64,000 bases of DNA from Chitinibacter sp046530675 (GCF_046530675.1 NZ_CP172558.1:1984001-2048000); one strand, 5' to 3'. Positions 1-9,404 are shown, numbered from the stretch's first letter. Notes: a model not told the origin generated them from the sequence alone. Made by a program: numbers and translations.

Positions 1-834
1 GTGAAAAAAGAAGTCAACGGCGTGCATACGCATGGCCCTAATCCGGAATTCGTCAACGCCAACTTCCGTCCTTATGTATGGAATAACGTCTGGGGCTGGG
101 GTCAGGAAGACTTTGCTTACCAATTGGCCAATGCCGGCTACAAAACAGTCCTGTCGAATGTCACAAATCTGTACTTTGACTTGGCGTACAGCAAAGATCC
201 GCTGGAGCCTGGCTACTACTGGGGCGGCTTTATCGAAACTCGTGGTGCGTACGACTTTGTTCCGCTCGATATTTACACGACGGCAACGGTCAATCTGTTC
301 GGCCATCCGCTCGACAAAGACAATATCGCCAGCAAAGTACGCCTGACACCGGAAGGGGTGAAAAACATCATCGGTATTCAAGGTCAGCTGTGGGCGGAAA
401 ATATCCGCAACCGTGGCCGCCTCGAATACTTGGCGATGCCGCGCACGATTGCATTGGCTGAGCGCGCTTGGGCCAAAGATCCTGCCTGGACTTCGATTGC
501 CGACGCTGCTGCGCGTCAAAGCAAGATGGACGCAGACTGGAACGAGTTTGCCAACCGACTGGGTCAGCGTGAATTGCCTCGTCTGGATAGCTTCCCTCGC
601 GTAGGTGGTACCGATGGTTACGGTTACCGTATTCCATTGCCGGGCGCCAAAGTGGAAGGTGGCAAACTGCATGCGAACGTCGCGGCACCGGGTCTGGTGA
701 TTCGTTACACCACCGATGGCTCTGATCCAACGCCTGCTTCTGCGATTTACTCTGCGCCGGTTGCAGTCAGCGGTACGGTGAAAGTGGCGGCATTTAGTTC
801 GAGCAATCGCCGTAGCCGGGTGGTTGCGGTGTAA
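1..834 (+). CDS. Beta-N-acetylhexosaminidase (GH20), C-terminal part
   Basis: This is the 3' end of a gene that begins before the window; the GTG at base 1 is an internal codon. The visible 277 residues match the last part of a GH20 (beta/alpha)8 barrel: a Trp-rich stretch (WNNVWGWG), then GIQGQLWAENIR near residue 124, the conserved active-site strand of bacterial chitobiases. Residues from about 210 to the end, with YTTDGSDPT, look like the Ig-like C-terminal domain of these enzymes. The family removes terminal GlcNAc from chito-oligosaccharides, usually in the periplasm or on the cell surface. It fits the GH19 chitinase at 27 kb. A strong terminator follows directly. Confidence 0.9.
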   Translation: MKKEVNGVHTHGPNPEFVNANFRPYVWNNVWGWGQEDFAYQLANAGYKTVLSNVTNLYFDLAYSKDPLEPGYYWGGFIETRGAYDFVPLDIYTTATVNLFGHPLDKDNIASKVRLTPEGVKNIIGIQGQLWAENIRNRGRLEYLAMPRTIALAERAWAKDPAWTSIADAAARQSKMDADWNEFANRLGQRELPRLDSFPRVGGTDGYGYRIPLPGAKVEGGKLHANVAAPGLVIRYTTDGSDPTPASAIYSAPVAVSGTVKVAAFSSSNRRSRVVAV

Positions 835-853
835 TTGTAACTAGCTGGAAATC

Positions 854-882
854 AAAAAAGCCTCGCGTTGCGAGGCTTTTTT
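854..882. terminator. Bidirectional rho-independent terminator
   Basis: A 13-base stem (arms 854-866 and 870-882) around a GTT loop has A and T runs on either side, so it can end both the hexosaminidase transcript and the convergent aceB transcript. Confidence 0.9.
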
Positions 883-944
883 ATGGGTATTGCTTTGAGG
901 GCTAATTTAGTATTGTGCTGCGTTAATATACCGTGCCTAGTATA

Positions 945-2531
945 TCAAGACAGTCGTTGATAACCCGGCAATGTTAGAAACTCGACAAACTCATCGCTGG
1001 TCGTAATCTGGTCGAACAACTTGGCGGCTTCAGTCAGTGTGGCGCTATAGCGGCCTTGCTGTTCGATTTTCGTGACTTCTTCCGGCAACCAGAGTCGGAA
1101 TAATTCAACAGTGACTTTACGACCGTCATCGAGCACGCCTTTATCCGAGCGTATCCATTGCCAGATTTGCGAGCGGCTGATTTCGGCCGTCGCAGCGTCT
1201 TCCATCAGATTGTGGATCGGCACGCAGCCCATCCCGGTCAGCCACGAGGCCAGATACTGCACGCCGACCGAAATATTGTTGCGCACGCCGACCTCGGTGA
1301 TCGGCGTTTCAGGCTGGAAATTAAGCAAGTCGCTTGCGTTGACCTGTACATCCAGACGCTGTTTATGAATTTGATTGGGGTATTGCCCTAAAACCGAATC
1401 CCAGGCTGACTTGGCGACCGGTACTAGCCCGGGGTGTGCAACCCAGCCACCATCGTAACCATCGCCCGCATCGCGTTCTTTGTCGGCGCGCACTTGCGCC
1501 ATTGCACGTTCATTCGCTTCCAGGTCGGTTTTGACCGGAATATACGCCGACATGCCGCCCATCGCCGGAGCGCCGCGCTGGTGACAGGTTTTAAGCAGTA
1601 ATAATGAATAGGCGCGCATGAAAGGCACGGTCATCGTGATCTGGCTGCGATCGGCAAGACAGAAATGCTGGTCGGTGCGAAATTTCTTGATACAGCTAAA
1701 AATATAATCCCAGCGTCCGGCATTCAAACCTGCCGAATGTTCGCGCAATTCGTACAAAATCTCGTCCATTTCGAACGCAGCCAGAATCGTTTCGATCAAT
1801 ACCGTACCCTTGATGCAGCCGTGCGGTGCTTTGAGCTCGGCTTCAGCCCAAGTGAATACATCATTCCACAAGCGGGCTTCCAGATGCGATTCCATTTTGG
1901 GCAAATAGAAGTAGCAAGAGCTGCCGATACTCAAGCGGTATTGCAGATTGTGAAAAACGACCAGACCAAAATCAAACAGCGAACCCGACATGATTTCGCC
2001 ATCAACTTCGACGTGTTTTTCCATCAGATGCCAGCCGCGCGGACGCGTTAACAGCGTCGCAATTTCCGGATTGAGTTTGTATTCCTTGCCTTCTGGGCTG
2101 GTGTAGCTGATCGTGCGGCGGTAGGCGTCGCGTACATTGATTTGCCCTTCAATCTGGTTTTCCCAGGTTGGCGTGTTGGAGTCTTCAAAATCAGCCATAA
2201 ACGATTTTGCACCCGAATTGAGTGCATTGATCATCATTTTTCTCTCGACCGGACCTGTGATTTCGACGCGGCGATCTTGCAAATCTTCCGGTAGCGGGCT
2301 GATTTTCCATTCGCCATGGCGAATATGCGCGGTCGTGCTCAGGAAATCGGGTTTCACACCTTGATCGAGTAAGGCTTGGCGCGCAATCCGTGCCGCCATC
2401 AGCTCGCGACGGCGCGGTTCGAATAATCGGTGTAGTTCGGCCAGAAAGGCCAGTGCATCAGGGGAGAGTATCTGGCTGAACTCGGGGTTGATATTGGCTT
2501 TGATGCGGATACCCGCCAAGGTTGTGCTCAT
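945..2531 (-). CDS. aceB: Malate synthase A
   Basis: Condenses glyoxylate and acetyl-CoA to malate in the glyoxylate shunt. The 528-residue product is close to E. coli AceB (533). Visible signatures are GRWDYIFS in the family block and MEDAATAEISR, which carries the catalytic aspartate region. I chose the ATG at 2531 (MSTTLAGIR) because GGGAG lies just upstream; an in-frame ATG further up would add 17 residues that run into a REP-like hairpin. It follows aceA on the same strand after an 83-bp gap, so the two probably form an aceA-aceB operon expressed for growth on acetate, fatty acids or acetate released from chitin. Confidence 0.95.
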   Translation of the reverse strand: MSTTLAGIRIKANINPEFSQILSPDALAFLAELHRLFEPRRRELMAARIARQALLDQGVKPDFLSTTAHIRHGEWKISPLPEDLQDRRVEITGPVERKMMINALNSGAKSFMADFEDSNTPTWENQIEGQINVRDAYRRTISYTSPEGKEYKLNPEIATLLTRPRGWHLMEKHVEVDGEIMSGSLFDFGLVVFHNLQYRLSIGSSCYFYLPKMESHLEARLWNDVFTWAEAELKAPHGCIKGTVLIETILAAFEMDEILYELREHSAGLNAGRWDYIFSCIKKFRTDQHFCLADRSQITMTVPFMRAYSLLLLKTCHQRGAPAMGGMSAYIPVKTDLEANERAMAQVRADKERDAGDGYDGGWVAHPGLVPVAKSAWDSVLGQYPNQIHKQRLDVQVNASDLLNFQPETPITEVGVRNNISVGVQYLASWLTGMGCVPIHNLMEDAATAEISRSQIWQWIRSDKGVLDDGRKVTVELFRLWLPEEVTKIEQQGRYSATLTEAAKLFDQITTSDEFVEFLTLPGYQRLS

Positions 2532-2565
2532 ATGATGGACTCCCGTGACTGCTGGTGTCATGTGA

Positions 2566-2606
2566 CGTGGGAGCGGGAACACCCTTTGGGCGAGCTCGCT
2601 CCCACG
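2566..2606. repeat. REP-like palindrome between aceA and aceB
   Basis: Perfect 10-base arms CGTGGGAGCG (2566-2575) and CGCTCCCACG (2597-2606) close a loop that itself holds a GAGCTC palindrome. There is no T run, so it is more like a REP element or mRNA-stabilising hairpin than a terminator. A related hairpin lies at 24503-24518. Confidence 0.65.
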
Positions 2607-2614
2607 AGTGGATT

Positions 2615-3907
2615 TTAATGGAACTGTTCAGCTTCAGTTGAACCTTTCAGTGCCGTTGTCGATGATTGACCTTGCTGGATTACTTGCGTGACTTGGTCAA
2701 AGTAACCAGTACCGACTTCGCGCTGATGTTTGACTGCAGTAAATCCGCGATCTGCGGCAGCAAATTCGGCTTCCTGCAATTGCACAAACGCACTCATCCC
2801 TTCGCGCGCATAACCATGTGCGAGGTTGAACATGCCGTAGTTGAGCGCATGGAAACCAGCCAGCGTGATGAACTGGAATTTGTAACCCAGTGCACCGAGT
2901 TCTTTCTGGAATTTGGCAATCGTCGCGTCATCGAGGTTCTTTTTCCAGTTAAACGACGGCGAGCAGTTATACGCCAGCATTTTGCCCGGAAACTTGGCGT
3001 GAATCGCTGCAGCAAACTTGCGCGCGTATTCGAGATCGGGTTTACCGGTTTCGCACCAGACCAGGTCGGCGTAGGGGGCGTACGCCAGACCGCGTGAGAT
3101 CGCCTGTTCCAGCCCAGGGTAGGTTTTGTAAAAACCTTCGACGGTGCGCTCACCGGTGCAGAATGGTTTGTCATTGTCGTCGACATCGCTGGTCAGCAAG
3201 TCAGCGGCTTCGGCATCGGTACGTGCGACGATAATGGTTGGCACACCCATCACGTCAGCCGCCAGACGCGCAGCAACGAGTTTTTCGACTGCTTCGCGCG
3301 TAGGCACCAGCACCTTGCCGCCCATATGACCGCATTTTTTGACCGAGGCGAGCTGGTCTTCAAAATGCACACCCGCAGCACCGGCTTCAATCATCGCTTT
3401 CATTAGCTCGAATGCATTGAGCACGCCGCCAAAGCCCGCTTCGGCATCGGCAACAATCGGTGCATACCAATCAATGCTGTCGTCGCCTTCTGCATGGTGA
3501 ATCTGATCGGCGCGTGCCAGTGTATTGTTGATGCGGCGCACGACTTGTGGAACGGAATTGGCTGGATACAAAGATTGATCCGGGTACATTTCACCGGCCA
3601 GATTGGCATCCGCAGCGACTTGCCAGCCGGATAAATAGATCGCTTTGAGTCCCGCTTTGACCTGCTGCATCGCCTGATTGCCAGTTAAAGCGCCGAGGGC
3701 ATGGACGTAGGATTGCTCGTGCATCAATTGCCACAGTTTGGCCGCACCGTGTTTGGCAATGGTGTATTCCTGCAATAAATTGCCACGCAGTCGTTCGACA
3801 TCGGCGGCTGAATAGGGGCGGGTGACGCCTTTCCAGCGTGGATTGGTTTTCCAGTCATGCTCAAGTGCGGCAATCCGTTCTTTCGCTGTCAATGCTGTTG
3901 TGCTCAT
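2615..3907 (-). CDS. aceA: Isocitrate lyase
   Basis: Cleaves isocitrate to glyoxylate and succinate, the first step of the glyoxylate shunt. The protein is 430 residues (E. coli AceA 434). It has the catalytic KKCGH loop (Cys about 192), the WCETG segment and YNCSPSFNW, all diagnostic of the family. The start at 3907 (MSTTALTAKER) is preceded by GAGGG at a normal distance; the longer frame adds 29 unconserved residues. It is the upstream gene of the aceA-aceB pair and is divergent from grpE, with 230 bp of shared upstream DNA. Confidence 0.96.
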   Translation of the reverse strand: MSTTALTAKERIAALEHDWKTNPRWKGVTRPYSAADVERLRGNLLQEYTIAKHGAAKLWQLMHEQSYVHALGALTGNQAMQQVKAGLKAIYLSGWQVAADANLAGEMYPDQSLYPANSVPQVVRRINNTLARADQIHHAEGDDSIDWYAPIVADAEAGFGGVLNAFELMKAMIEAGAAGVHFEDQLASVKKCGHMGGKVLVPTREAVEKLVAARLAADVMGVPTIIVARTDAEAADLLTSDVDDNDKPFCTGERTVEGFYKTYPGLEQAISRGLAYAPYADLVWCETGKPDLEYARKFAAAIHAKFPGKMLAYNCSPSFNWKKNLDDATIAKFQKELGALGYKFQFITLAGFHALNYGMFNLAHGYAREGMSAFVQLQEAEFAAADRGFTAVKHQREVGTGYFDQVTQVIQQGQSSTTALKGSTEAEQFH

Positions 3908-4081
3908 GATGTGTGCCCTCGAAGTCGAAACAATGTCCAGATCAAACAGTGACCCGATTCTTAATTGAAGCAGGAAAATTTTGCATTGCAACAAATATTG
4001 CGTCGCAGCATCGACGAATACCTAAAAACAACCCGGCAGCGATGACTACGGGGGATCTTGAGCATCTGGCTCTAAATGCCC

Positions 4082-4109
4082 CTTGAAATGCAGGGGTTTA
4101 TCCCAATCT
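4082..4109 (+). promoter_or_regulatory. Sigma-32 type promoter of grpE
   Basis: CTTGAAA (4082-4088), 13 bases, then CCCAATCT (4102-4109). This fits the heat-shock consensus CTTGAAA-N13-CCCCATNT and sits 29 bp before the grpE start codon. Confidence 0.8.
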
Positions 4110-4137
4110 ACCGCTCATTCGCTGTTGGAGGAACATC

Positions 4138-4674
4138 ATGAATCAAGAAGTAAATCACGACGTGCAAGCCGAATCGACTGCCCCTGTCGTTGAACAAGAA
4201 GCAGCAGAATCGGCTGCCGCTACGCCAGAAGATCTGCTGACTCAGGCTTTGGCTGATCTGGAAAAAGCGCGGCAGGATATTTTGTATGTGCGTGCCGAGG
4301 CTGAAAATACGCGCCGCCGCGCACTAGAAGAAAACGAAAAAGCGCGCAAATTTGCCGTTGAAAAATTCGCTCGCGAAATTATTTCGGTTAAAGACGCGAT
4401 GGACATGGCTTTGCTCGATCAATCGGGCAATTTCGAAGGCCTGAAAATGGGCGTCGATCTGACCGCTAAGCAGTTGGTAACTGTGTTCGAAAAATTCGAA
4501 CTACGTGAAATCAACCCGATGGGCGAAAAGCTTGATCCGAATAAACATCAGGCCATTTCGACTGCGCCAAGCGATGAAGAAGCCAATACCGTCGTGCAAG
4601 TGATGCAAAAAGGCTATGAACTGTGTGGTCGCACGATCCGCCCTGCAATGGTGGTGGTTGCTGCGGCTAAATAA
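4138..4674 (+). CDS. grpE: Nucleotide exchange factor GrpE
   Basis: Releases ADP from DnaK in the chaperone cycle. The 178-residue protein has an acidic disordered N-terminus (1-35), a long coiled-coil (about 40-100) and the C-terminal beta domain with PNKHQAIS and a final RPAMVVVA strand typical of GrpE. The start is set by GGAGG nine bases upstream. It is the first of three consecutive chaperone genes grpE-dnaK-dnaJ and has its own sigma-32 type promoter. Confidence 0.95.
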   Translation: MNQEVNHDVQAESTAPVVEQEAAESAAATPEDLLTQALADLEKARQDILYVRAEAENTRRRALEENEKARKFAVEKFAREIISVKDAMDMALLDQSGNFEGLKMGVDLTAKQLVTVFEKFELREINPMGEKLDPNKHQAISTAPSDEEANTVVQVMQKGYELCGRTIRPAMVVVAAAK

Positions 4675-4691
4675 GCGAGCGAAAAAGTGGG

Positions 4692-4719
4692 CTTGAAATA
4701 AAAAAACGCATCCCCACAT
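4692..4719 (+). promoter_or_regulatory. Sigma-32 type promoter of dnaK
   Basis: CTTGAAA (4692-4698), 13 bases, CCCCACAT (4712-4719), in the 131-bp grpE-dnaK gap. The spacing is identical to the grpE and htpG promoters, so dnaK can be induced independently of grpE. Confidence 0.8.
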
Positions 4720-4805
4720 AGCAAGCATGGTGATTTAAACAGGTGCTGCCGCAGCAGAAAATGCTGAAAAATCAAACAGGCAGACTCAGCAAAGGAAATT
4801 ATAAA

Positions 4806-6722
4806 ATGGGTAAAATTATTGGTATTGACTTGGGTACAACCAACAGCTGTGTGGCTGTGATCGAAAACGGTCAACCTAAAGTCATCGAAAACTCGGAAGG
4901 CGCGCGCACTACACCGTCAATCATCGCTTATCAGGAAGATGGCGAAATTCTGGTTGGCGCTCCTGCGAAACGCCAAGCTGTGACTAATCCGAAAAATACT
5001 TTGTACGCAGTGAAGCGTTTGATCGGCCGCAAGTTCGTCGATAAAGAAGTGAAAAAAGACATCGACTCAATGCCATTTAGCATTGTGTCTGCCGACAACG
5101 GCGACGCATGGGTTTCTGTTCGCGACAAGAAAATGGCGCCACCGCAAATTTCTGCCGAGATTCTGCGCAAAATGAAAAAAACCGCCGAAGATTACCTAGG
5201 TGAAGAAGTGACTGAAGCGGTGATTACCGTTCCTGCTTACTTTAACGATAGCCAGCGCCAAGCGACTAAAGACGCAGGCCGTATTGCTGGTCTGGACGTG
5301 AAGCGGATTATCAACGAGCCAACTGCTGCGGCGATGGCGTTTGGTATGGACAAAGTGACCAAGGGTGACCGCAAGATCGCCGTTTACGACTTGGGTGGCG
5401 GTACCTTCGATATTTCGATTATCGACATCGCTGATGTTGATGGTTCAACGGCGTTTGAAGTATTGGCTACCAACGGTGACACTTTCCTCGGCGGTGAAGA
5501 CTTCGACCAACGCCTGATGGACTACATCATTGCTGAATTCAAGAAAGAGCAAGGCATTGATCTGAAAAACGACGTGATGGCGCTCCAACGTCTGAAAGAA
5601 GCGGCAGAAAAAGCGAAGATTGAGCTTTCTAGCGGCGCGCAAACCGAAATCAACTTGCCGTACGTGACAATGGATGCAACGGGTCCAAAACACTTGGTGA
5701 TGAAGATTACTCGCGCGAAATTCGAGTCGCTGGTTGATGATTTGATTACCCGCTCTATCGAGCCATGCAAAATTGCATTGAAAGATGCTGGGCTAAAAGC
5801 TTCTGACATCGACGACGTGATCTTGGTCGGTGGTCAGACCCGTATGCCTAAAGTGATGGACGCGGTCAAAGACTTCTTCGGCAAAGATCCACGTCGTGAC
5901 GTGAATCCGGATGAAGCGGTTGCCGTTGGTGCGGCATTGCAAGGCTCGGTATTGGGCGGTGATCGCAAAGACATCTTGCTGCTTGACGTAACGCCTCTGT
6001 CACTGGGTATCGAAACACTGGGCGGCGTAATGACCAAGCTGATCCAGAAAAACACGACGATCCCAACGAAAGCGTCACAAACGTTCTCGACGGCAGACGA
6101 CAACCAAAGTGCGGTAACGATTCACGTACTGCAAGGTGAGCGCGAGAAAGCGTCGGCGAATAAATCGCTGGGTCAATTCAACTTGGGTGATATTCCACCA
6201 GCGCCACGTGGCGTGCCGCAAATTGAAGTGACTTTCGACATCGACGCAAACGGTATCTTGCACGTTGGCGCGAAAGACAAAGCATCGGGCAAAGAAGCGA
6301 AAATCACGATTCAGGCATCGTCTGGTTTGTCTGAAGCTGAAATCGAAGCAATGGTACGCGACGCTGAATTGAACGCGGAAGAAGACAAAAAACTGCACGA
6401 ATTGGTGAGCGCTCGCAACTCTGGCGAAGCGATGATCCACCAAGTGAAGAAAATGTTGACCGACGCGGGCGATAAAGTCACTGCCGATGAAAAAGTGGAA
6501 ATCGAAGCGGCTATCGCTGAACTTGAAGGCGTAGTGAAAGGCGACGACAAAGAAGCGATCGAAGCCAAAACCGAAGCGCTGATGAAAGCCAGCCACAAAG
6601 TAGCTGAGAAAATGTACGCTGAACAAGCTGCACCAGAAGCGGGCGAACAAGCGGCAGGTAGCGACGCTAAGGATGACGGCAACGTAGTTGATGCTGAATT
6701 TACCGAAGTTAAAGACAAGTAA
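4806..6722 (+). CDS. dnaK: Chaperone DnaK (Hsp70)
   Basis: ATP-driven Hsp70 that binds unfolded polypeptides with DnaJ and GrpE. The 638-residue product equals E. coli DnaK in length. It begins MGKIIGIDLGTTNSC (nucleotide-binding phosphate loop), has DLGGGTFD and GGQTRMP in the ATPase domain, and a C-terminal lid ending EFTEVKDK. I use the ATG at 4806, preceded by AAAGGA, rather than an in-frame ATG 63 bases earlier that would add an unconserved leader. A hairpin with a T run follows before dnaJ. Confidence 0.98.
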   Translation: MGKIIGIDLGTTNSCVAVIENGQPKVIENSEGARTTPSIIAYQEDGEILVGAPAKRQAVTNPKNTLYAVKRLIGRKFVDKEVKKDIDSMPFSIVSADNGDAWVSVRDKKMAPPQISAEILRKMKKTAEDYLGEEVTEAVITVPAYFNDSQRQATKDAGRIAGLDVKRIINEPTAAAMAFGMDKVTKGDRKIAVYDLGGGTFDISIIDIADVDGSTAFEVLATNGDTFLGGEDFDQRLMDYIIAEFKKEQGIDLKNDVMALQRLKEAAEKAKIELSSGAQTEINLPYVTMDATGPKHLVMKITRAKFESLVDDLITRSIEPCKIALKDAGLKASDIDDVILVGGQTRMPKVMDAVKDFFGKDPRRDVNPDEAVAVGAALQGSVLGGDRKDILLLDVTPLSLGIETLGGVMTKLIQKNTTIPTKASQTFSTADDNQSAVTIHVLQGEREKASANKSLGQFNLGDIPPAPRGVPQIEVTFDIDANGILHVGAKDKASGKEAKITIQASSGLSEAEIEAMVRDAELNAEEDKKLHELVSARNSGEAMIHQVKKMLTDAGDKVTADEKVEIEAAIAELEGVVKGDDKEAIEAKTEALMKASHKVAEKMYAEQAAPEAGEQAAGSDAKDDGNVVDAEFTEVKDK

Positions 6723-6737
6723 TTTGGCATAAACACT

Positions 6738-6775
6738 AGGCACAGCGCTTGCATTGCGGGCTGCTGTGCCTTTTT
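6738..6775 (+). terminator. Terminator-like hairpin between dnaK and dnaJ
   Basis: Arms AGGCACAGC (6738-6746) and GCTGTGCCT (6763-6771) followed by TTTTT. It may attenuate dnaJ relative to dnaK; I see no separate dnaJ promoter. Confidence 0.65.
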
Positions 6776-6793
6776 GTCTCATGGAAAAGCATC

Positions 6794-7918
6794 ATGGCAA
6801 AAAAAGATTTTTACGACATTCTGGGCGTTAACCGTGACGCTTCAGATGAAGAAATCAAAAAAGCGTATCGCAAACTGGCGATGAAATACCATCCGGACCG
6901 CAATCCGGACGCGAAAGATGCCGAAGAGAAATTCAAGGAAGCCAAAGAAGCCTACGAGATTTTGTCCGATAGCCAGAAACGCTCGGCTTATGACCAGTAT
7001 GGTCACGCCGGTGTTGATCAGCAGGCCGGTATGGGCGGCGGTGGTTTTGGTGGCGGCGGTTTTGGCGATTTCGCTGATATTTTCGGCGATATTTTCGGCG
7101 GCGGTGGCGGTCGTGGTGGCCGCAGCAACGTCTACCGTGGCGCAGATTTGCGTTACAACATGGAAATCACGCTGGAAGAAGCTGCGCGCGGCGTTGAAAA
7201 GCAGATCAAGATTCCGTCACACGACGAATGCGATAGCTGCCACGGCACCGGCGCGAAACCCGGCACTGAAGCCAAAACCTGCCACACCTGTAACGGCCAC
7301 GGCCAGGTTCGGGTAGCGCAAGGCTTTTTTAGCATCCAGCAAACGTGTCCAACGTGTCACGGTTCGGGTAAATACATTCCTGATCCATGCCGTCCGTGTA
7401 AAGGTACGGGGCGAATTTCAACGCATAAAACGTTGGCCGTTAAGATTCCGGCCGGCGTGGATGAGGGCGACCGGATTCGTCTTTCAGGCGAAGGTGAAGC
7501 CGGTGTCAATGGAGGCCCTCCGGGCGATCTGTACGTCGTGACGCACATCAAGAAACACGCGGTATTCGAGCGCGAAGGGAATGATCTGCATTGCGAAATG
7601 CCGATCAGCTTTACCGTTGCAGCTTTGGGTGGCGAGATCGAGATTCCGACTTTGTCAGGCAAAGCGCGGATTACGATTCCGCCAGAAACGCAAACTGGCC
7701 AGGTCTTCCGCCTGCGTAGCAAAGGTATCAAAGGCGTACGCAGCGCGATTACCGGTGATCTGATGTGTCATGTGGTTGTTGAAACGCCAGTCAAGCTCAC
7801 TGGCCGTCAGAAAGAATTGCTGAAAGAATTCGAAGAAATCAGCCAGGGCGATTCGGATAAACACAATCCACGTGCTAAATCGTTTATGGATAAGGTCAAA
7901 GAGTTCTTCGCGACTTGA
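6794..7918 (+). CDS. dnaJ: Co-chaperone DnaJ (Hsp40)
   Basis: Delivers substrates to DnaK and stimulates its ATPase. The 374 residues show all domains in order: J domain with HPD (YHPDRN near residue 32), a Gly/Phe-rich linker, four CxxCxGxG zinc repeats (CDSCHGTG, CHTCNGHG, CPTCHGSG, CRPCKGTG) and the C-terminal substrate-binding domains. The start at 6794 (MAKKDFYD) is 71 bp after dnaK and is preceded by GGAAAAG. Transcription probably reads through from dnaK. A strong terminator follows. Confidence 0.97.
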   Translation: MAKKDFYDILGVNRDASDEEIKKAYRKLAMKYHPDRNPDAKDAEEKFKEAKEAYEILSDSQKRSAYDQYGHAGVDQQAGMGGGGFGGGGFGDFADIFGDIFGGGGGRGGRSNVYRGADLRYNMEITLEEAARGVEKQIKIPSHDECDSCHGTGAKPGTEAKTCHTCNGHGQVRVAQGFFSIQQTCPTCHGSGKYIPDPCRPCKGTGRISTHKTLAVKIPAGVDEGDRIRLSGEGEAGVNGGPPGDLYVVTHIKKHAVFEREGNDLHCEMPISFTVAALGGEIEIPTLSGKARITIPPETQTGQVFRLRSKGIKGVRSAITGDLMCHVVVETPVKLTGRQKELLKEFEEISQGDSDKHNPRAKSFMDKVKEFFAT

Positions 7919-7944
7919 TGTATTGGCGAGCAATATTGATAGCC

Positions 7945-7973
7945 AAAAAAAAGCCGCGTCAGCGGCTTTTTTG
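7945..7973. terminator. Bidirectional terminator after dnaJ
   Basis: AAAAAAGCCGC, loop GTCA, GCGGCTTTTTT. It lies between the convergent dnaJ and binding-protein genes and can serve both. Confidence 0.9.
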
Positions 7974-8053
7974 TTGGTGAAACTTATATACATGATGTGG
8001 TATGTCGATGTAGCCATTGGGGCTACTGGGCTGTGGTTATATACCTGCAATTT

Positions 8054-9208
8054 TTAGCGGGTCAATGCACCCGTTGGCGACATCATTGTGATTTCGTTGA
8101 AGTTCGATCCAGTGCGCTTGGTCGCATTGTAATCAATGATAAAACCACCCAGATCGTAACGATTCAATGTGGTCAATGCATTGTAAACACCCGCGCGGGT
8201 CGGGGCTTTGCCAGCTCGTTTGATGGCCTCGACGACCAATTTGGCGGAAATATAGCCTTCAAGCATCGCGTAGCTGGGGTACTTGGCAATGGCAGCCATT
8301 GCTTCGTTTTTACCCGAGCTGCCCGAGCCCAGTTCGTCGTATAAGGCTCGTTGAAATTCTTGTACCAGGCGGGTACGGGTGTCGTAAGGGTAGGGGAATA
8401 CCTGACTGATACCTAATCCATGTGCGGTTTTTTTACCAATCTGTTTGGCAACTTCTTCAAACTGTACTGGCGAGAGCGCATACAGTTGCGAGGTTCCGCC
8501 CTGTTTTTTAAATTCCTGAACAAAGCTGGCTGCCGGTTTGGTCGTTGCAATTAGAATGACGACTTCCGGATTGGCTTTGGCCAGAGCTTGAGCTGCTTTA
8601 TTGGTGCCGCCGGTTTTGCGTTCGTACCACTCTTCGGCGGCCAGTGTCAGCTGTTTTTTGGCCAGCGCTGCTTTTAATGCTGCAATACCCGCTTCGCCAT
8701 AAGCACCTTGTTCTGCCATCACGGCAAATCTGGTCACCCCCAGATTGTCGCTGAGCAGCTTGACCAGTTTGTCGGTTTCCTGCGTATAACCGGCACGGGT
8801 GTGAAAAATATACGGCGTCGCAGTGCGTACCGAATCGGCTCCGGTGTGGATGCCAACCAGTGGAACGGTGAAATTATCCAGCGTCTTGGCTTTGATCAGC
8901 GCATTAATATTGGCGGTGCCATGAAATGAAATTAGCGCGACTGCATTTTGTTTTTCGATTAGTTCCTGTGCATTTTGTATCGTGCGTTGTGGCTCGTACG
9001 CATCGTCACGAACGACGTGGTTGATCAGCTCACCATTGACACCACCCTGACCGTTGATCTGGTTGAAATAAATCGACGCGCCGAGCGCCAGGGCTTTGCC
9101 GGTTTCGGCGGCAATGCCGGTGGTGGGAACCGATTGACCGACGGTGATCTCAGCGTAAGTCTGTGCATTCAGTGCAAGGCTTGCTGTGATGATGAGTTTT
9201 TTTAACAC
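8054..9208 (-). CDS. Periplasmic binding protein of a branched-chain amino acid type ABC transporter
   Basis: Class I periplasmic binding protein (LivJ/LivK-like fold), 384 residues with a signal peptide (LKKLIITASLALNAQTYA, cleavage before EITVG). I chose the GTG at 9208 because GGGGAG lies eight bases upstream; longer in-frame starts would put charged residues before the signal peptide. The TVGQSVPTTG and HGTANINALI segments match the family, whose members bind leucine-type amino acids, amides or urea. No LivHMGF permease or ATPase genes lie next to it, so it is an orphan whose ligand cannot be read from context. Confidence 0.8.
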   Translation of the reverse strand: MLKKLIITASLALNAQTYAEITVGQSVPTTGIAAETGKALALGASIYFNQINGQGGVNGELINHVVRDDAYEPQRTIQNAQELIEKQNAVALISFHGTANINALIKAKTLDNFTVPLVGIHTGADSVRTATPYIFHTRAGYTQETDKLVKLLSDNLGVTRFAVMAEQGAYGEAGIAALKAALAKKQLTLAAEEWYERKTGGTNKAAQALAKANPEVVILIATTKPAASFVQEFKKQGGTSQLYALSPVQFEEVAKQIGKKTAHGLGISQVFPYPYDTRTRLVQEFQRALYDELGSGSSGKNEAMAAIAKYPSYAMLEGYISAKLVVEAIKRAGKAPTRAGVYNALTTLNRYDLGGFIIDYNATKRTGSNFNEITMMSPTGALTR

Positions 9209-9404
9209 GATGCACTCTCCCCTTTGCATGCGAATTGAATCGGCCACCTTGACGCGTTATTGTGCCGACTCAGTTACACGTTTGAACTCACGTGTAAAAC
9301 ATTTGGCTGACACCGTTGGATTTTCGAGGTGGCTTGACTGCGGTCATCTTAAATTAATGCGTGCCGATGGTATAGTGCGGGCTACATTTGGCGGAGATTT
9401 TGCA

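Noticed and set aside
6075..6782. 235-codon open frame opposite dnaK
   Set aside because: Phe/Arg/His-rich antisense shadow of dnaK with no SD or family resemblance.
9186..9404. Longer N-terminus for CoaD in the same frame
   Set aside because: The nucleotidyltransferase domain starts at MRRGVYAGSFDP, GGAG precedes that ATG, and the extra residues would overlap the divergent binding-protein start.
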